Positions 26,050-39,569 of a stretch of DNA of 41,406 bases are shown in pieces. The DNA comes from Planctomycetota bacterium (GTDB taxonomy: Bacteria > Planctomycetota > UBA11346). A program made the translations under genes and the position numbers. The DNA is taken from positions 188-41,593 of the forward strand of contig PLEW01000217.1 of the NCBI GenBank assembly GCA_003136555.1. Direction: 5' to 3'. Every line of letters starts with the position of its first letter. Within the stretch, counting starts at the first letter, position 1. The notes under the pieces are model-generated. The model saw only the letters and a list, made by a program, of their open reading frames with translations, made no database searches and was not told the DNA's origin.

Positions 26050-29000
26050 ATGCCCTCCGCTGATGATATCACACCCCTGCCGCCGAATGGTCCACAGGGG
26101 GAGCCGACCCGGCCCGAGCAGCCGCAGCTGCCCGTCGCCAAGCCGCATCGGGTGGCCGTACCCACCGACCCGACCATGCCCATCCGCCTGAGCGGAGCTG
26201 CACGCAGCGCGACGCCGATCCCCACCGCGCGCCCGGTGGCCAAACCGGGCCAGACGCCGCTGCCGAAGTCCAAGCCCGTGGCAGCGGCACCGCCTGCCAA
26301 GCCGCCCATCCAGCCCGCCAAGCCGCCGGCCAAGTCCGGCAAGGGTTCGGCAGACGAGGGGCTGTGGCTGGGCAGCGAGCAGACCATGGTCAGCAGGCCC
26401 TCTTCGGAGGTCCCCAGCGAGCGCCTGCCGGTGGTGCTCCTGGAGGAGGAATGGCTGGGCGATGAGAAGACCACCCTGCCGGTCAACCGCCCGGCCCCGA
26501 CGCCTGAGGACGAGCTGTGGATCGGCTCGGAGCAGACCGTTGTCGGCCGGCAGGTCGAGCGCAAGCCGCTGGTGGACGCAGAGGAGGTGTACCTCGGCCG
26601 GGATGCGACCATCATCGGTTCGCCGGTCCCAGGACCGGGGGACCCCGCCAAGCAGGGCGGCGGCACCACCACCCGCGGCGGCAATCTCGGCAAGAAGACC
26701 AGCCCGACCCTGGACGACGGCTGGCACCTCAAGGGCCGCCAGGGCGCGCTCACCGGCAAGACGGTCGGCGACTACGAAGTCGGCGGCATCCTCGGCGAAG
26801 GCGGCATGGGAACGGTGTACCGCGCCCGCCAGATCAGCCTCAAGCGCAGGGTCGCGCTCAAGGTCCTGCCGCCCAATCTCGCCAACGATCTGCGCCTGCG
26901 CGAGCGCTTCGAGCAGGAGGCGAGGACCGCCTCGCTGCTCAATTCCCCCAACGTGGTCCAGGTCTTCGCTGCCGGCTCGTTCGAGGACATGGTCTACTTC
27001 GTCATGGAGTTCGTCGAGGGCACCGACCTTTCCGAGCAGCTGCGCACCAAGCAGGAGACCGGCGAGCTGTTCACCCCCGATGAGGCCGCCAACTTCGTCA
27101 TCCAGGCGGCGCGCGGATTGGCCGAGGCAGGCAAGCACAGCATCGTGCATCGCGACATCAAGCCGGCCAACCTGATGATCACCGGCAAGGGCGTGGTCAA
27201 GGTCGCCGACTTCGGCATCTCCAAGATCGCCGGCGAGCATGGTTTGACCATGACCGGCACCGCGGTCGGCACGCCCGCCTACTGCTCGCCCGAGCAGGGG
27301 CGCGGCGACCAGGTCGATGCGCGCGCCGACATCTACTCGCTCGGGGTGGTGTTCTACGAGCTCCTGACCGGCAAGAAGCCCTTCGAGGGCGCGACCGCGA
27401 ATGCGCTGATCTACCAGCACAACTACGCCGAGCCCAAGCTGCCGACCGACCTGCGCGCGGAGATCCCCAACGCCTATCAGGCGGTGGTGCTCAAGTGCCT
27501 GCAGAAGGATCCGGCCAAGCGCTACCAGGATGCCGCCGAGCTGGTCTCGGACCTCGAAAGGGTGCGTGCCGGCAGCGCGCCGATGACCGCGCTGATGAGC
27601 GCATTCGGCACCGGTGCCGACGAGGCCATGCGTCGGCTGGGCATCAAGCAGCGCCGCCTGTGGCCCTACCTGGTCGCCGCCCTGGTGATGGTCTGCATCG
27701 TCGCCTCCGGAGTGGTCTGGTACCAGGGCAAGTCGACGGCGGCGGTCAAGGTGGCGGCGGAGGTCAACCGCCTGCGCAGCGAGCTGGAGGTCCTCGATGC
27801 GGCCAAGCCGGTGCCGAAGGGCGCGGAATCCAACCTCAGCCAGCTGGCCACCCTGGTGCCCAAGGACGACAAGGATGTGAACCGCTGGCAGACCAAGATG
27901 ACGCGCGTCCTGGCGCTGCAGAAGCGGCTGCTGCGCCTCGACCAGGACAAACAGCTGGATGCGGCCCTGCTCGCCTCCGCGACCGATGATCTCGCGAAGT
28001 ACAAGGATGATGTCGGCAGCGCCGGCGAGGATGTCAGCCGCTGGCAGGCCGCGCTGGCGGCTGCGCGCGCCGAGATCGCGGCTGAGCGGGAGTCGCTCGC
28101 CGAGATCGACAAGGCGCCGGTGGTGACGGTGGCGCTGAACGAGCGCCTCGCGCCGGTGGTGACGAAGTACGGCGTGCTGGTCGGCGCCGAGGATGCCGAC
28201 TTCAAGCGCTGGACCGCCAAGCTCGAGCAGTCCCAGAGCCGCAGCGGCCAGCTGCGCTCCAGCCTGGCCGTCCTCGACGACCCGAAGGCGGTGATCGCCG
28301 AGGCGGACCTCGACCGGCTCGCCCTCGACCTGGCGAGCCTGACCGCCATCGTCGGCGATCAGGATGCCGGGGTGCGCGGCTGGTCGGCCAAGATCACCAG
28401 CGGGCGCGAGAATATCAGCAGGCTGCGCAAGAATCTCACCCGCCTCGATGCGGTGGAATTAGCGACCACCGCCCTCCAGGCTGCGCTCAAGCAGGACCTC
28501 GCCAGCCTCACCACCCTGGTCGACGCCAACGATCCGGATCTCAAGCGCTGGACGCGCAAGATCGCCGATTCGGTCAGTCGCATCGCCAGTCTGCGCAAGA
28601 GCCTCAGCCGACTGGACCAGCCAGCGAACCTGACGGTCGATGAGCAGAAGCTGTACGCCGACCAGCTGACCAGCTTCCGCGCCCTGGTGAGCGCGGACGA
28701 CGGCCAGCTTCAGGCCTGGAGCGCCCGCCTGCGTGCCGAGGAGAGCAACCTCGCCACCCTGCATGAGGTGCTGCTGCGTCTCCAGCGCCCGGAGCGCATG
28801 ACCGTGCTCGAGCTCGATGCCAGCACCAAGGCCCTCGCCGCGCTGGTCAAGCTCGGCGCCATGCCCGAGAACCAGCGCCTGCTGGCCGAGCGCCGCATCC
28901 AGGACGAGCGCCGCCAGCTCGACGATCTGCGGGCCTACCTGCACACGCATCAACTGGGCGATCTGGTCGACCAGACGCTGGCCGACAACCTCACCCTGAT

Positions 29001-30522
29001 GGCGCACCTCGCCGGCGAGCAGGACGAGGACGTCAAGCATTGGCGCGCGCGCGTGGACGAGTATACGCGCCTGCATAACGCCCTGCTGCCCCTCGAAGGC
29101 CAGACCACGCCGCCTGAGCATGCGGATTCCCTGCTGGCGGAATTCACCCTCATCGTCGGCAAGCAGAGCACCGAGGTGAGGCGCTGGAGCGCCAAGCTGG
29201 AGCGCATCGCCAACCTCCGGAAGGTGCTCTCGCCGCTCGACCATCAGGCGCCGCTGCCGGAAGCGGCGGCGAGCCAGGTGGCGGCGCTGGTGACCGAGGT
29301 CGGCGACCAGGATGCGGAGGCCAAGCGCTGGTCGCACAAGGTCGCCACGGTCACCGGACTGGTCACCATCCTGGAGGTCGAGCTCAAGTCCGCCTATGTC
29401 CTGCCGCCGCCGGCGCCCAAGCAGAACAATGAACTGGTGGCGCTGGTGGGCCTGACCGATGAGCATGTCGCTGCGCTCGCTACACGGGTCGCCGTCCTGG
29501 CCGGTCCGGGCAAGCCGCACTGGGCGGCGGATTATGGCCGCGACGAGTACGGGCCGTTCGCCGACCTGACCATCAAGGGCGTGACCCAGCGCTTCCGCTA
29601 CATCCCCTCCGGCACCTTCGTGATGGGCAGCCCCGAGGACGAGGTGGGCCGGGACAAGGATGAGACCCAGGTGCGCGTGACCCTGACGCATTCATTCTGG
29701 ATGGCCGACAGCGAGTGCACCCAGGCCTTCTGGGACCAGGTTGAGGGCAAGGACAACAGCCGCTTCCCCGGCCTGGAGCGTCCGGTCGAACGGGTCTCAT
29801 GGGATGACTGCAAAGGCTTCTGCGTCGCCCTGAGCCAATCGATCCAGGGACTGCGGGCACGCCTGCCCACCGAGGCCGAATGGGAATACGCATGCCGTGC
29901 CGGTGTCCAAGGTCCCTATCCGGGGGCCCAGGGGCCGGTGGGCGTCGACAAGCTCGACGCCATTGCCTGGTTCGACAAGGACACCGGCTCGACCCAGGGC
30001 GTGAAGCGCCGCCTGTGCAACCGCCTCGGACTGTGCGACATGCTCGGCAATGTCTGGGAGTGGTGCGAAGACCACTACGGCAGCTACCCGCCCACCGCCG
30101 CGACCGATCCCATCGGCCGGGAGCAGGAGACACGGGTCGCGCGTGGCGGATCCTGGGGCGACAGCGCCGCCAAGGTGCGCGCGGCCAACCGCCTCGCCGT
30201 CCGTCCGGATATGCGCACCCTCTATCTGGGCATGCGCCTGGTGGTCGCCGTCGACTGGCCGCCCGGCCAGGAGCCCGGCGCCGGCATCTTTGCCGCTGCC
30301 GAGATACCGGTCATCGCCCCCCGTGCGGCGATCTCGGCCACTGCCAGCCCGGCGGCCAGCCCGCCAGCCCCGGCTGCGGCCAAGCCGGCAAGCGCCAGCC
30401 CGGCGGTCAGCCCACCAGCGCCAGCGGCGGCCAAACCAGCCGTCGTCCCGGCCACACCCCCCGCCACCGCTGGTGCTCCGGCCGGTCCGGCTGCTACCTC
30501 CCCGGTCAAGCCGACGCACTGA
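26050..30522 (+). CDS. Transmembrane serine/threonine protein kinase with repeat stalk and C-terminal FGE-like (SUMF1) domain
   Basis: LGEGGMGTVYRARQ, VALKVLPP, HRDIKPANLMI, ADFGISKIAG, YCSPEQGRGDQVDARADIYSLGVVFYELLTG; TM LWPYLVAALVMVCIVASGVVWY; C-terminal FRYIPSGTFVMGSPEDEVGRDKDE...RLPTEAEWEYACRAG...CDMLGNVWEWCEDHYG...RVARGGSWGDS. Confidence 0.93.
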   Translation: MPSADDITPLPPNGPQGEPTRPEQPQLPVAKPHRVAVPTDPTMPIRLSGAARSATPIPTARPVAKPGQTPLPKSKPVAAAPPAKPPIQPAKPPAKSGKGSADEGLWLGSEQTMVSRPSSEVPSERLPVVLLEEEWLGDEKTTLPVNRPAPTPEDELWIGSEQTVVGRQVERKPLVDAEEVYLGRDATIIGSPVPGPGDPAKQGGGTTTRGGNLGKKTSPTLDDGWHLKGRQGALTGKTVGDYEVGGILGEGGMGTVYRARQISLKRRVALKVLPPNLANDLRLRERFEQEARTASLLNSPNVVQVFAAGSFEDMVYFVMEFVEGTDLSEQLRTKQETGELFTPDEAANFVIQAARGLAEAGKHSIVHRDIKPANLMITGKGVVKVADFGISKIAGEHGLTMTGTAVGTPAYCSPEQGRGDQVDARADIYSLGVVFYELLTGKKPFEGATANALIYQHNYAEPKLPTDLRAEIPNAYQAVVLKCLQKDPAKRYQDAAELVSDLERVRAGSAPMTALMSAFGTGADEAMRRLGIKQRRLWPYLVAALVMVCIVASGVVWYQGKSTAAVKVAAEVNRLRSELEVLDAAKPVPKGAESNLSQLATLVPKDDKDVNRWQTKMTRVLALQKRLLRLDQDKQLDAALLASATDDLAKYKDDVGSAGEDVSRWQAALAAARAEIAAERESLAEIDKAPVVTVALNERLAPVVTKYGVLVGAEDADFKRWTAKLEQSQSRSGQLRSSLAVLDDPKAVIAEADLDRLALDLASLTAIVGDQDAGVRGWSAKITSGRENISRLRKNLTRLDAVELATTALQAALKQDLASLTTLVDANDPDLKRWTRKIADSVSRIASLRKSLSRLDQPANLTVDEQKLYADQLTSFRALVSADDGQLQAWSARLRAEESNLATLHEVLLRLQRPERMTVLELDASTKALAALVKLGAMPENQRLLAERRIQDERRQLDDLRAYLHTHQLGDLVDQTLADNLTLMAHLAGEQDEDVKHWRARVDEYTRLHNALLPLEGQTTPPEHADSLLAEFTLIVGKQSTEVRRWSAKLERIANLRKVLSPLDHQAPLPEAAASQVAALVTEVGDQDAEAKRWSHKVATVTGLVTILEVELKSAYVLPPPAPKQNNELVALVGLTDEHVAALATRVAVLAGPGKPHWAADYGRDEYGPFADLTIKGVTQRFRYIPSGTFVMGSPEDEVGRDKDETQVRVTLTHSFWMADSECTQAFWDQVEGKDNSRFPGLERPVERVSWDDCKGFCVALSQSIQGLRARLPTEAEWEYACRAGVQGPYPGAQGPVGVDKLDAIAWFDKDTGSTQGVKRRLCNRLGLCDMLGNVWEWCEDHYGSYPPTAATDPIGREQETRVARGGSWGDSAAKVRAANRLAVRPDMRTLYLGMRLVVAVDWPPGQEPGAGIFAAAEIPVIAPRAAISATASPAASPPAPAAAKPASASPAVSPPAPAAAKPAVVPATPPATAGAPAGPAATSPVKPTH
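26356..26616 (+). repeat. Four Thr-centred motifs N-terminal to kinase domain
   Basis: DEGLWLGSEQTMV, EEEWLGDEKTTLP, EDELWIGSEQTVV, AEEVYLGRDATII. Confidence 0.85.
27751..29510 (+). repeat. ~11 degenerate tandem repeats of ~48-57 aa forming kinase stalk
   Basis: Consensus by eye: l..Lr..L..LD........l...L..L..LVg..D.dvkrWsaKl; e.g. LASLTAIVGDQDAGVRGWSAKI, LASLTTLVDANDPDLKRWTRKI, FTLIVGKQSTEVRRWSAKL, VAALVTEVGDQDAEAKRWSHKV. Confidence 0.85.
30340..30441 (+). repeat. Tandem 51-bp x2 Pro/Ala-rich repeat in C-terminal tail
   Basis: TASPAASPPAPAAAKPA then SASPAVSPPAPAAAKPA. Confidence 0.8.
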
Positions 30523-30539
30523 GCGCCGGCTTCAACCGC

Positions 30540-31802
30540 TCACAGATCCTCGATCACCAGGCGGCTGGCGAAGAGGGTGCGGTCGCTGGCGAAGATCTTG
30601 CCAGCGAGGAGATCCTGGGGCTGCAGCGTCCACAGCATCTCCGCCGGCCGCCTGCGATCGACGAAGCGGTTCCAATAGACCAGGCGGCCGCCGCGCCGGC
30701 CAGCCCGGCTGAGACGGTAGAGCAGGGTATGATAGGCGGGCTCGGCGAGGTACTCGCAATGATCGCCAAGATTGAAGCGGTTGATGGCGCGGTTGCCGAG
30801 CTCCTCGAGCACGTCCTCGATGGCGCAGAGACGCCATTCCAGGCGATCGAGATGGGCCCTGATGCGCGGCACGATCTCCGGTCGCAGGGCGAAGGGGAGG
30901 GCATCGCCATGCTCACCGGTCAGCAGCCAGTGGGCGTAGGGGTTGTCGTGCGGATCCTGCTCGGTCAGGTGCAGGCGGGCACGCGCGAGGACGCGCTCGG
31001 CGATCGGGCCATCGGTGATGGCGAAGGCGGCCAGGGCATGGCCGGAGAGGCGCAGGGCGGCACGCGAGAACATCACCCGGAACATCATCCGCCAGGTCCA
31101 GCTATCCCAGCGCTGGTCGTAGAAGGCGATGCGCTCCTCGCGGCTGCGCCGCTGGAGCAGGCGTACCACCTCGTCAGCCGGATGCACCAGGGCAAGCATG
31201 TGGCGGCGCAGCCGGATCACTGCGCGTTCGAACTTGCCCGCAGCCCCCAGGCCCTGATGCAACGCTTCCGGGCGGGCATCCCAGAAGGCACGAGCCGGGC
31301 GCGACAGCTGCTCACGGCAGGCGGCATAGAGACGCAGCCGATGCACGCCGCGGCGGGAGCCCATCAGCACCAGGAGATCGTCGTAATCGAGCAGCCGGTA
31401 GGCCGCCACGCGCAGCTCCAGGCAGTAGATCTGGGCCGGATTCTGGTCGACGGCGATGACTCGCGAGGGCTCGGCGGCGAGCAGCGACAGGGTGTTGTCC
31501 CCGGCCGAGCAGACGCTCAGGCAGATATCATCCCGCTGGATCGCCAGCGCCGTGAGCAGTGCGTCCGCATCCTCCCAGCATTGGCCGTAGCGGATCTCCG
31601 AGAAGTCCGCGCGGTAGGCGATCTGGCTGCCGGTCGGGACCAGGGTCCTGAGCACCGGGCCGTCGGACTGGCCTGGTGGCCGTGCGGCGCGCTGCGCCAG
31701 CCGGCGCTTCCAGCTCGAATCATCCGAGCCCTGCCCGGAGCGTCCGGGTCGCCGCGGCGCAGGAGCGGGCGAGGTGGTGCTGGAGGGATCCGCGAGCGTC
31801 AT
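30540..31802 (-). CDS. btaA: BtaA-like S-adenosylmethionine:diacylglycerol 3-amino-3-carboxypropyltransferase (DUF3419)
   Basis: IRYGQCWEDADALLTAL, LSVCSAGDNTLSLLAAEPSRVIAVDQNPAQIYCLELRVAAYR, YAHWLLTGEH, NRFNLGDHCEYL; hallmark of BtaA/DUF3419. Confidence 0.82.
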   Translation of the reverse strand: MTLADPSSTTSPAPAPRRPGRSGQGSDDSSWKRRLAQRAARPPGQSDGPVLRTLVPTGSQIAYRADFSEIRYGQCWEDADALLTALAIQRDDICLSVCSAGDNTLSLLAAEPSRVIAVDQNPAQIYCLELRVAAYRLLDYDDLLVLMGSRRGVHRLRLYAACREQLSRPARAFWDARPEALHQGLGAAGKFERAVIRLRRHMLALVHPADEVVRLLQRRSREERIAFYDQRWDSWTWRMMFRVMFSRAALRLSGHALAAFAITDGPIAERVLARARLHLTEQDPHDNPYAHWLLTGEHGDALPFALRPEIVPRIRAHLDRLEWRLCAIEDVLEELGNRAINRFNLGDHCEYLAEPAYHTLLYRLSRAGRRGGRLVYWNRFVDRRRPAEMLWTLQPQDLLAGKIFASDRTLFASRLVIEDL

Positions 31803-32010
31803 GGCCGGCCCTCGACGCCATCCATGGCGGGACGGGCAACGGCCGCATCCTGCATGGCATCCGCCTGTAGGGTGAGTCCGCTATTCATGGTGCTGTCACG
31901 GCTCGAGGTCAGCAAGGGCACTGACGATAGCGGCACTCTGCCCCGCTCACAAGCAGCGCCTCGTGTGATGCCCCCGCCGTCCGCCGGGCAGCGGTCCGAT
32001 CAGGCCTGGA

Positions 32011-32991
32011 TTAGGACGAGGCGCTGGTCGAGGCTGCCATGCTCTGCTCCACCCGGTCAGCCAGCATGGCGATGAACGCCGGATGGTCATGGACGCAGCG
32101 CGCCCGGGTCAGGCCCATGCCCAGACGCGTCGCCTCGTGGAGCGCGTCGACATCGAGATCGTAGAGCACTTCGGTATGATCGACGAGGAAGCCGGCAGCC
32201 TGCACCACCGCTTCGCGCCGGCCGCGGGCATGTGCCGCCTGCAGCGCCTCTTCGATGGTCGGCGACGACCAGCCGATGCGGCTGTCTCCCGGCTGGCTCT
32301 GGAAGGCTATGGCGTGCTCGGGGTGACTGAGCGCGCGGGCCGCTGCCGCCGCCGTCTCGGCTAATTGCGCGCGGTAGGGCGACGTCGCCTCGACCGGCTG
32401 CGGGATGGCGTGCGCGGTGAAGATCAGCTCGGCGTCCTGGAAGCGCTGCGCGCTCCACCCCGTGGTGCTCTCGGTGATCTGCGCGGCGATGGCGGCGATA
32501 TAGCCGGCCTCCTTCCACCAGGGCTGCACCACCGCGACCAGGCGGGGGGCGGAGGCGCCCAGCGTCTCCGCCGCCTCGGCGGCGTGCTTGAGATACCAGT
32601 CCCAGCTGACCGAGGACTGGTGGGGGGCCATGATCAGGATGGCCACCGAGGTGGCTCCCGCATCGCGCAGCGAGCGCAGCGCGTCGCTCGCCCAGGGCGT
32701 CCAGTGGCGGTAGCCGCAGGCGACATGCAGCGGGCGTCCGCGGCGGGCCAGCTCGTCCTTGAGCGCAGCCGCCTGGCGCGCAGTCAAGGCATTGTACGGG
32801 CTCATGCCGCCGAAGTGGTGGTAATGCCCGGACACCTCGGCGATGCGCTTCGCCCGGGCGGGATTGTCACCCAGCACACCGGACACGAAGCATTCGGCCT
32901 CGCACCCGGGGGTCTTGGGGCAGGACGGCCGTCGACCGCAGCAGCCGGGTGTCGGTCCGCCGAAGCCCAGCACGAGGAGACCATCGATCAT
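32011..32991 (-). CDS. hemH: Ferrochelatase (proto- or coproporphyrin)
   Basis: LLVLGFGGP, VSGHYHHFGGMSPYNALTARQAAAL, VACGYRHWTPWASDAL, LIMAPHQSSVSWDWYLK, LIFTAHAIPQPV, FQSQPGDSRIGWSSPTIEEAL, AAGFLVDHTEVLYDLDVDA; alternative GTG start at 33012. Confidence 0.87.
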   Translation of the reverse strand: MIDGLLVLGFGGPTPGCCGRRPSCPKTPGCEAECFVSGVLGDNPARAKRIAEVSGHYHHFGGMSPYNALTARQAAALKDELARRGRPLHVACGYRHWTPWASDALRSLRDAGATSVAILIMAPHQSSVSWDWYLKHAAEAAETLGASAPRLVAVVQPWWKEAGYIAAIAAQITESTTGWSAQRFQDAELIFTAHAIPQPVEATSPYRAQLAETAAAAARALSHPEHAIAFQSQPGDSRIGWSSPTIEEALQAAHARGRREAVVQAAGFLVDHTEVLYDLDVDALHEATRLGMGLTRARCVHDHPAFIAMLADRVEQSMAASTSASS

Positions 32992-33082
32992 ACCCCTATC
33001 GAAGCTGATCACCAGCCGCCTTCAACCCCCAATCAGGCAGGCCTGCGGGGGGGCGGTCTGCGGGTGGCAGCCTGGGGCGGGG

Positions 33083-33550
33083 CTAGATGACGCCCGGCTT
33101 GCCGCAGATGCGTCGCATCAGCCCGATCTGGCCGAGGTGGTAGGCTTCGTGGAACTGCAGGAAGCGCGCCATGCCGATGAGCGTGGTGGAGCCGTCCGGC
33201 ATGGCCCGCGGCGCGGGCCGATTGCCATCCTCCTCGCTCAGATCGAGCAGCCGGGCGATGAGGGCGTCGTTGGCCGTCCGCCAGCAGGCGCACACGACCT
33301 GGGCATCGGGCAGGGTGGCGTCGGCCGAGCCGCCGCGCCCGACAGCGGACGCCCAGTCCGGAGCCGCGCCGGCGATGCCGAGGGTGCGGCACAGGCCAAG
33401 CTTGGTCGCGCTCAGGTGCGCAAGCATCCACAGGGCGGAGTTGCCACCCGCGCGGTGACGCCAGTCGGCATCATCGAGCCCCCCGCTCATCAGCTCGAGG
33501 AAACGGGCATGGAAACGGTACATGCCGCTCAGGTCGCTGGCGGTGGTCAT
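33083..33550 (-). CDS. DinB-like four-helix-bundle protein
   Basis: ALWMLAHLSATKLGLCRTLG ... FLQFHEAYHLGQIGLMRRICG: conserved His triad H...HxxxH. Confidence 0.8.
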   Translation of the reverse strand: MTTASDLSGMYRFHARFLELMSGGLDDADWRHRAGGNSALWMLAHLSATKLGLCRTLGIAGAAPDWASAVGRGGSADATLPDAQVVCACWRTANDALIARLLDLSEEDGNRPAPRAMPDGSTTLIGMARFLQFHEAYHLGQIGLMRRICGKPGVI

Positions 33551-33568
33551 GGCGGTGGGTCCTGCCGG

Positions 33569-34402
33569 TCAGGGGGCCTGGGGGGTGGCAGCGCGCGTGG
33601 TCCGGGGTATGTCGAGCCGCACCGTGATGCCGGATCTGAACTCGCTCAAGGTCAGTTCCTGCGCCTCGCTCCCGGACGTCGAGCTGACCGCCCAGGGCAT
33701 GCGCGCCTTCAGCCTGCCGGCATTGATCTTGTCGGCGATGCCCCACCAGAGGCGTTCGCGCGCCGCCAGGCTGAACAGGCAGCCCTCGCGCACCTGCGCC
33801 TGGGCCTCGGGCGTGGTGGCGAAGCGCTCGAGCGCCTCCTCGAGCCAGGCGGAATGATCGATGTCCTGCATGGTGTGCAGGGTGAAGTACTCGATCTCGT
33901 GCTCGGCGAAGCCGGCCTGGCGCAGTCCACGCAGGATGTTCTCGAACATCGTCGGTATCGCCCACTCGTGGCCGGGCCCCACCGCCCCCAGGCCGACCAG
34001 GAAGGGCGCTTCCGTGCACAACCGCAGATGCTCGGCGATGAAGGTGGTCACGGCGGGGTGCAGGGGGATGCTGCTGATCTCATCCTCCTTCCAGCCGCAG
34101 GCATGCATGAAGATGCGGTAATGCTCCGCATGGTCCTGGCCCGCGGAGCGGTCGCCGTATTCGTCCACCAGCACCTTGGCGAGCCAGATCTTGGCCGCCG
34201 AGGACGGTGCACACAGCAGCAGCAGTTCGAGGTAGCGCGTGAAGGTCCCGACCAGGGGATAGTGCTGGCCGGAGAAGATCTTGAAATCATCCCTCTTCTT
34301 GGGGTCCATCTCCATGCGCCCCAGGAGCGAATGGCCCACGCCGGCATGGTGCGCGACCTCGTCATGGAGAGCGGCGAGGAAGGATTTGGCGGGCACGCTC
34401 AT
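33569..34402 (-). CDS. Heme-oxygenase-like di-iron (iron-containing redox enzyme / PqqC-TenA-CADD-like) protein
   Basis: VLVDEYGDRSAGQDHAEHYRIFMHACG ... FTLHTMQDIDHSAWLEEAL: E/H...HxxxDxxH ligand pattern of the HDO superfamily. Confidence 0.72.
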   Translation of the reverse strand: MSVPAKSFLAALHDEVAHHAGVGHSLLGRMEMDPKKRDDFKIFSGQHYPLVGTFTRYLELLLLCAPSSAAKIWLAKVLVDEYGDRSAGQDHAEHYRIFMHACGWKEDEISSIPLHPAVTTFIAEHLRLCTEAPFLVGLGAVGPGHEWAIPTMFENILRGLRQAGFAEHEIEYFTLHTMQDIDHSAWLEEALERFATTPEAQAQVREGCLFSLAARERLWWGIADKINAGRLKARMPWAVSSTSGSEAQELTLSEFRSGITVRLDIPRTTRAATPQAP

Positions 34403-34478
34403 GCTCGCGAGACTAGCGCCTCGAGCCCGGCCACCAGCCGCAAGTGCATGCCGGCGCACAGCGGCTGGGACGTGCGCC

Positions 34479-39509
<5,031 letters not shown>

Positions 39510-39569
39510 GCGGGGGGGTCCTGCTCGGTCGATGGGTTGAGGAGGGGCGGCCACGGATCGTCCCTATGC

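Noticed and set aside
27751-29510. PASTA-type extracellular repeats of bacterial Ser/Thr kinases
   Set aside because: Repeat length, Trp-Lys signature and helical pattern do not fit PASTA (beta-alpha, ~65-70 aa, Gly/Pro-rich).
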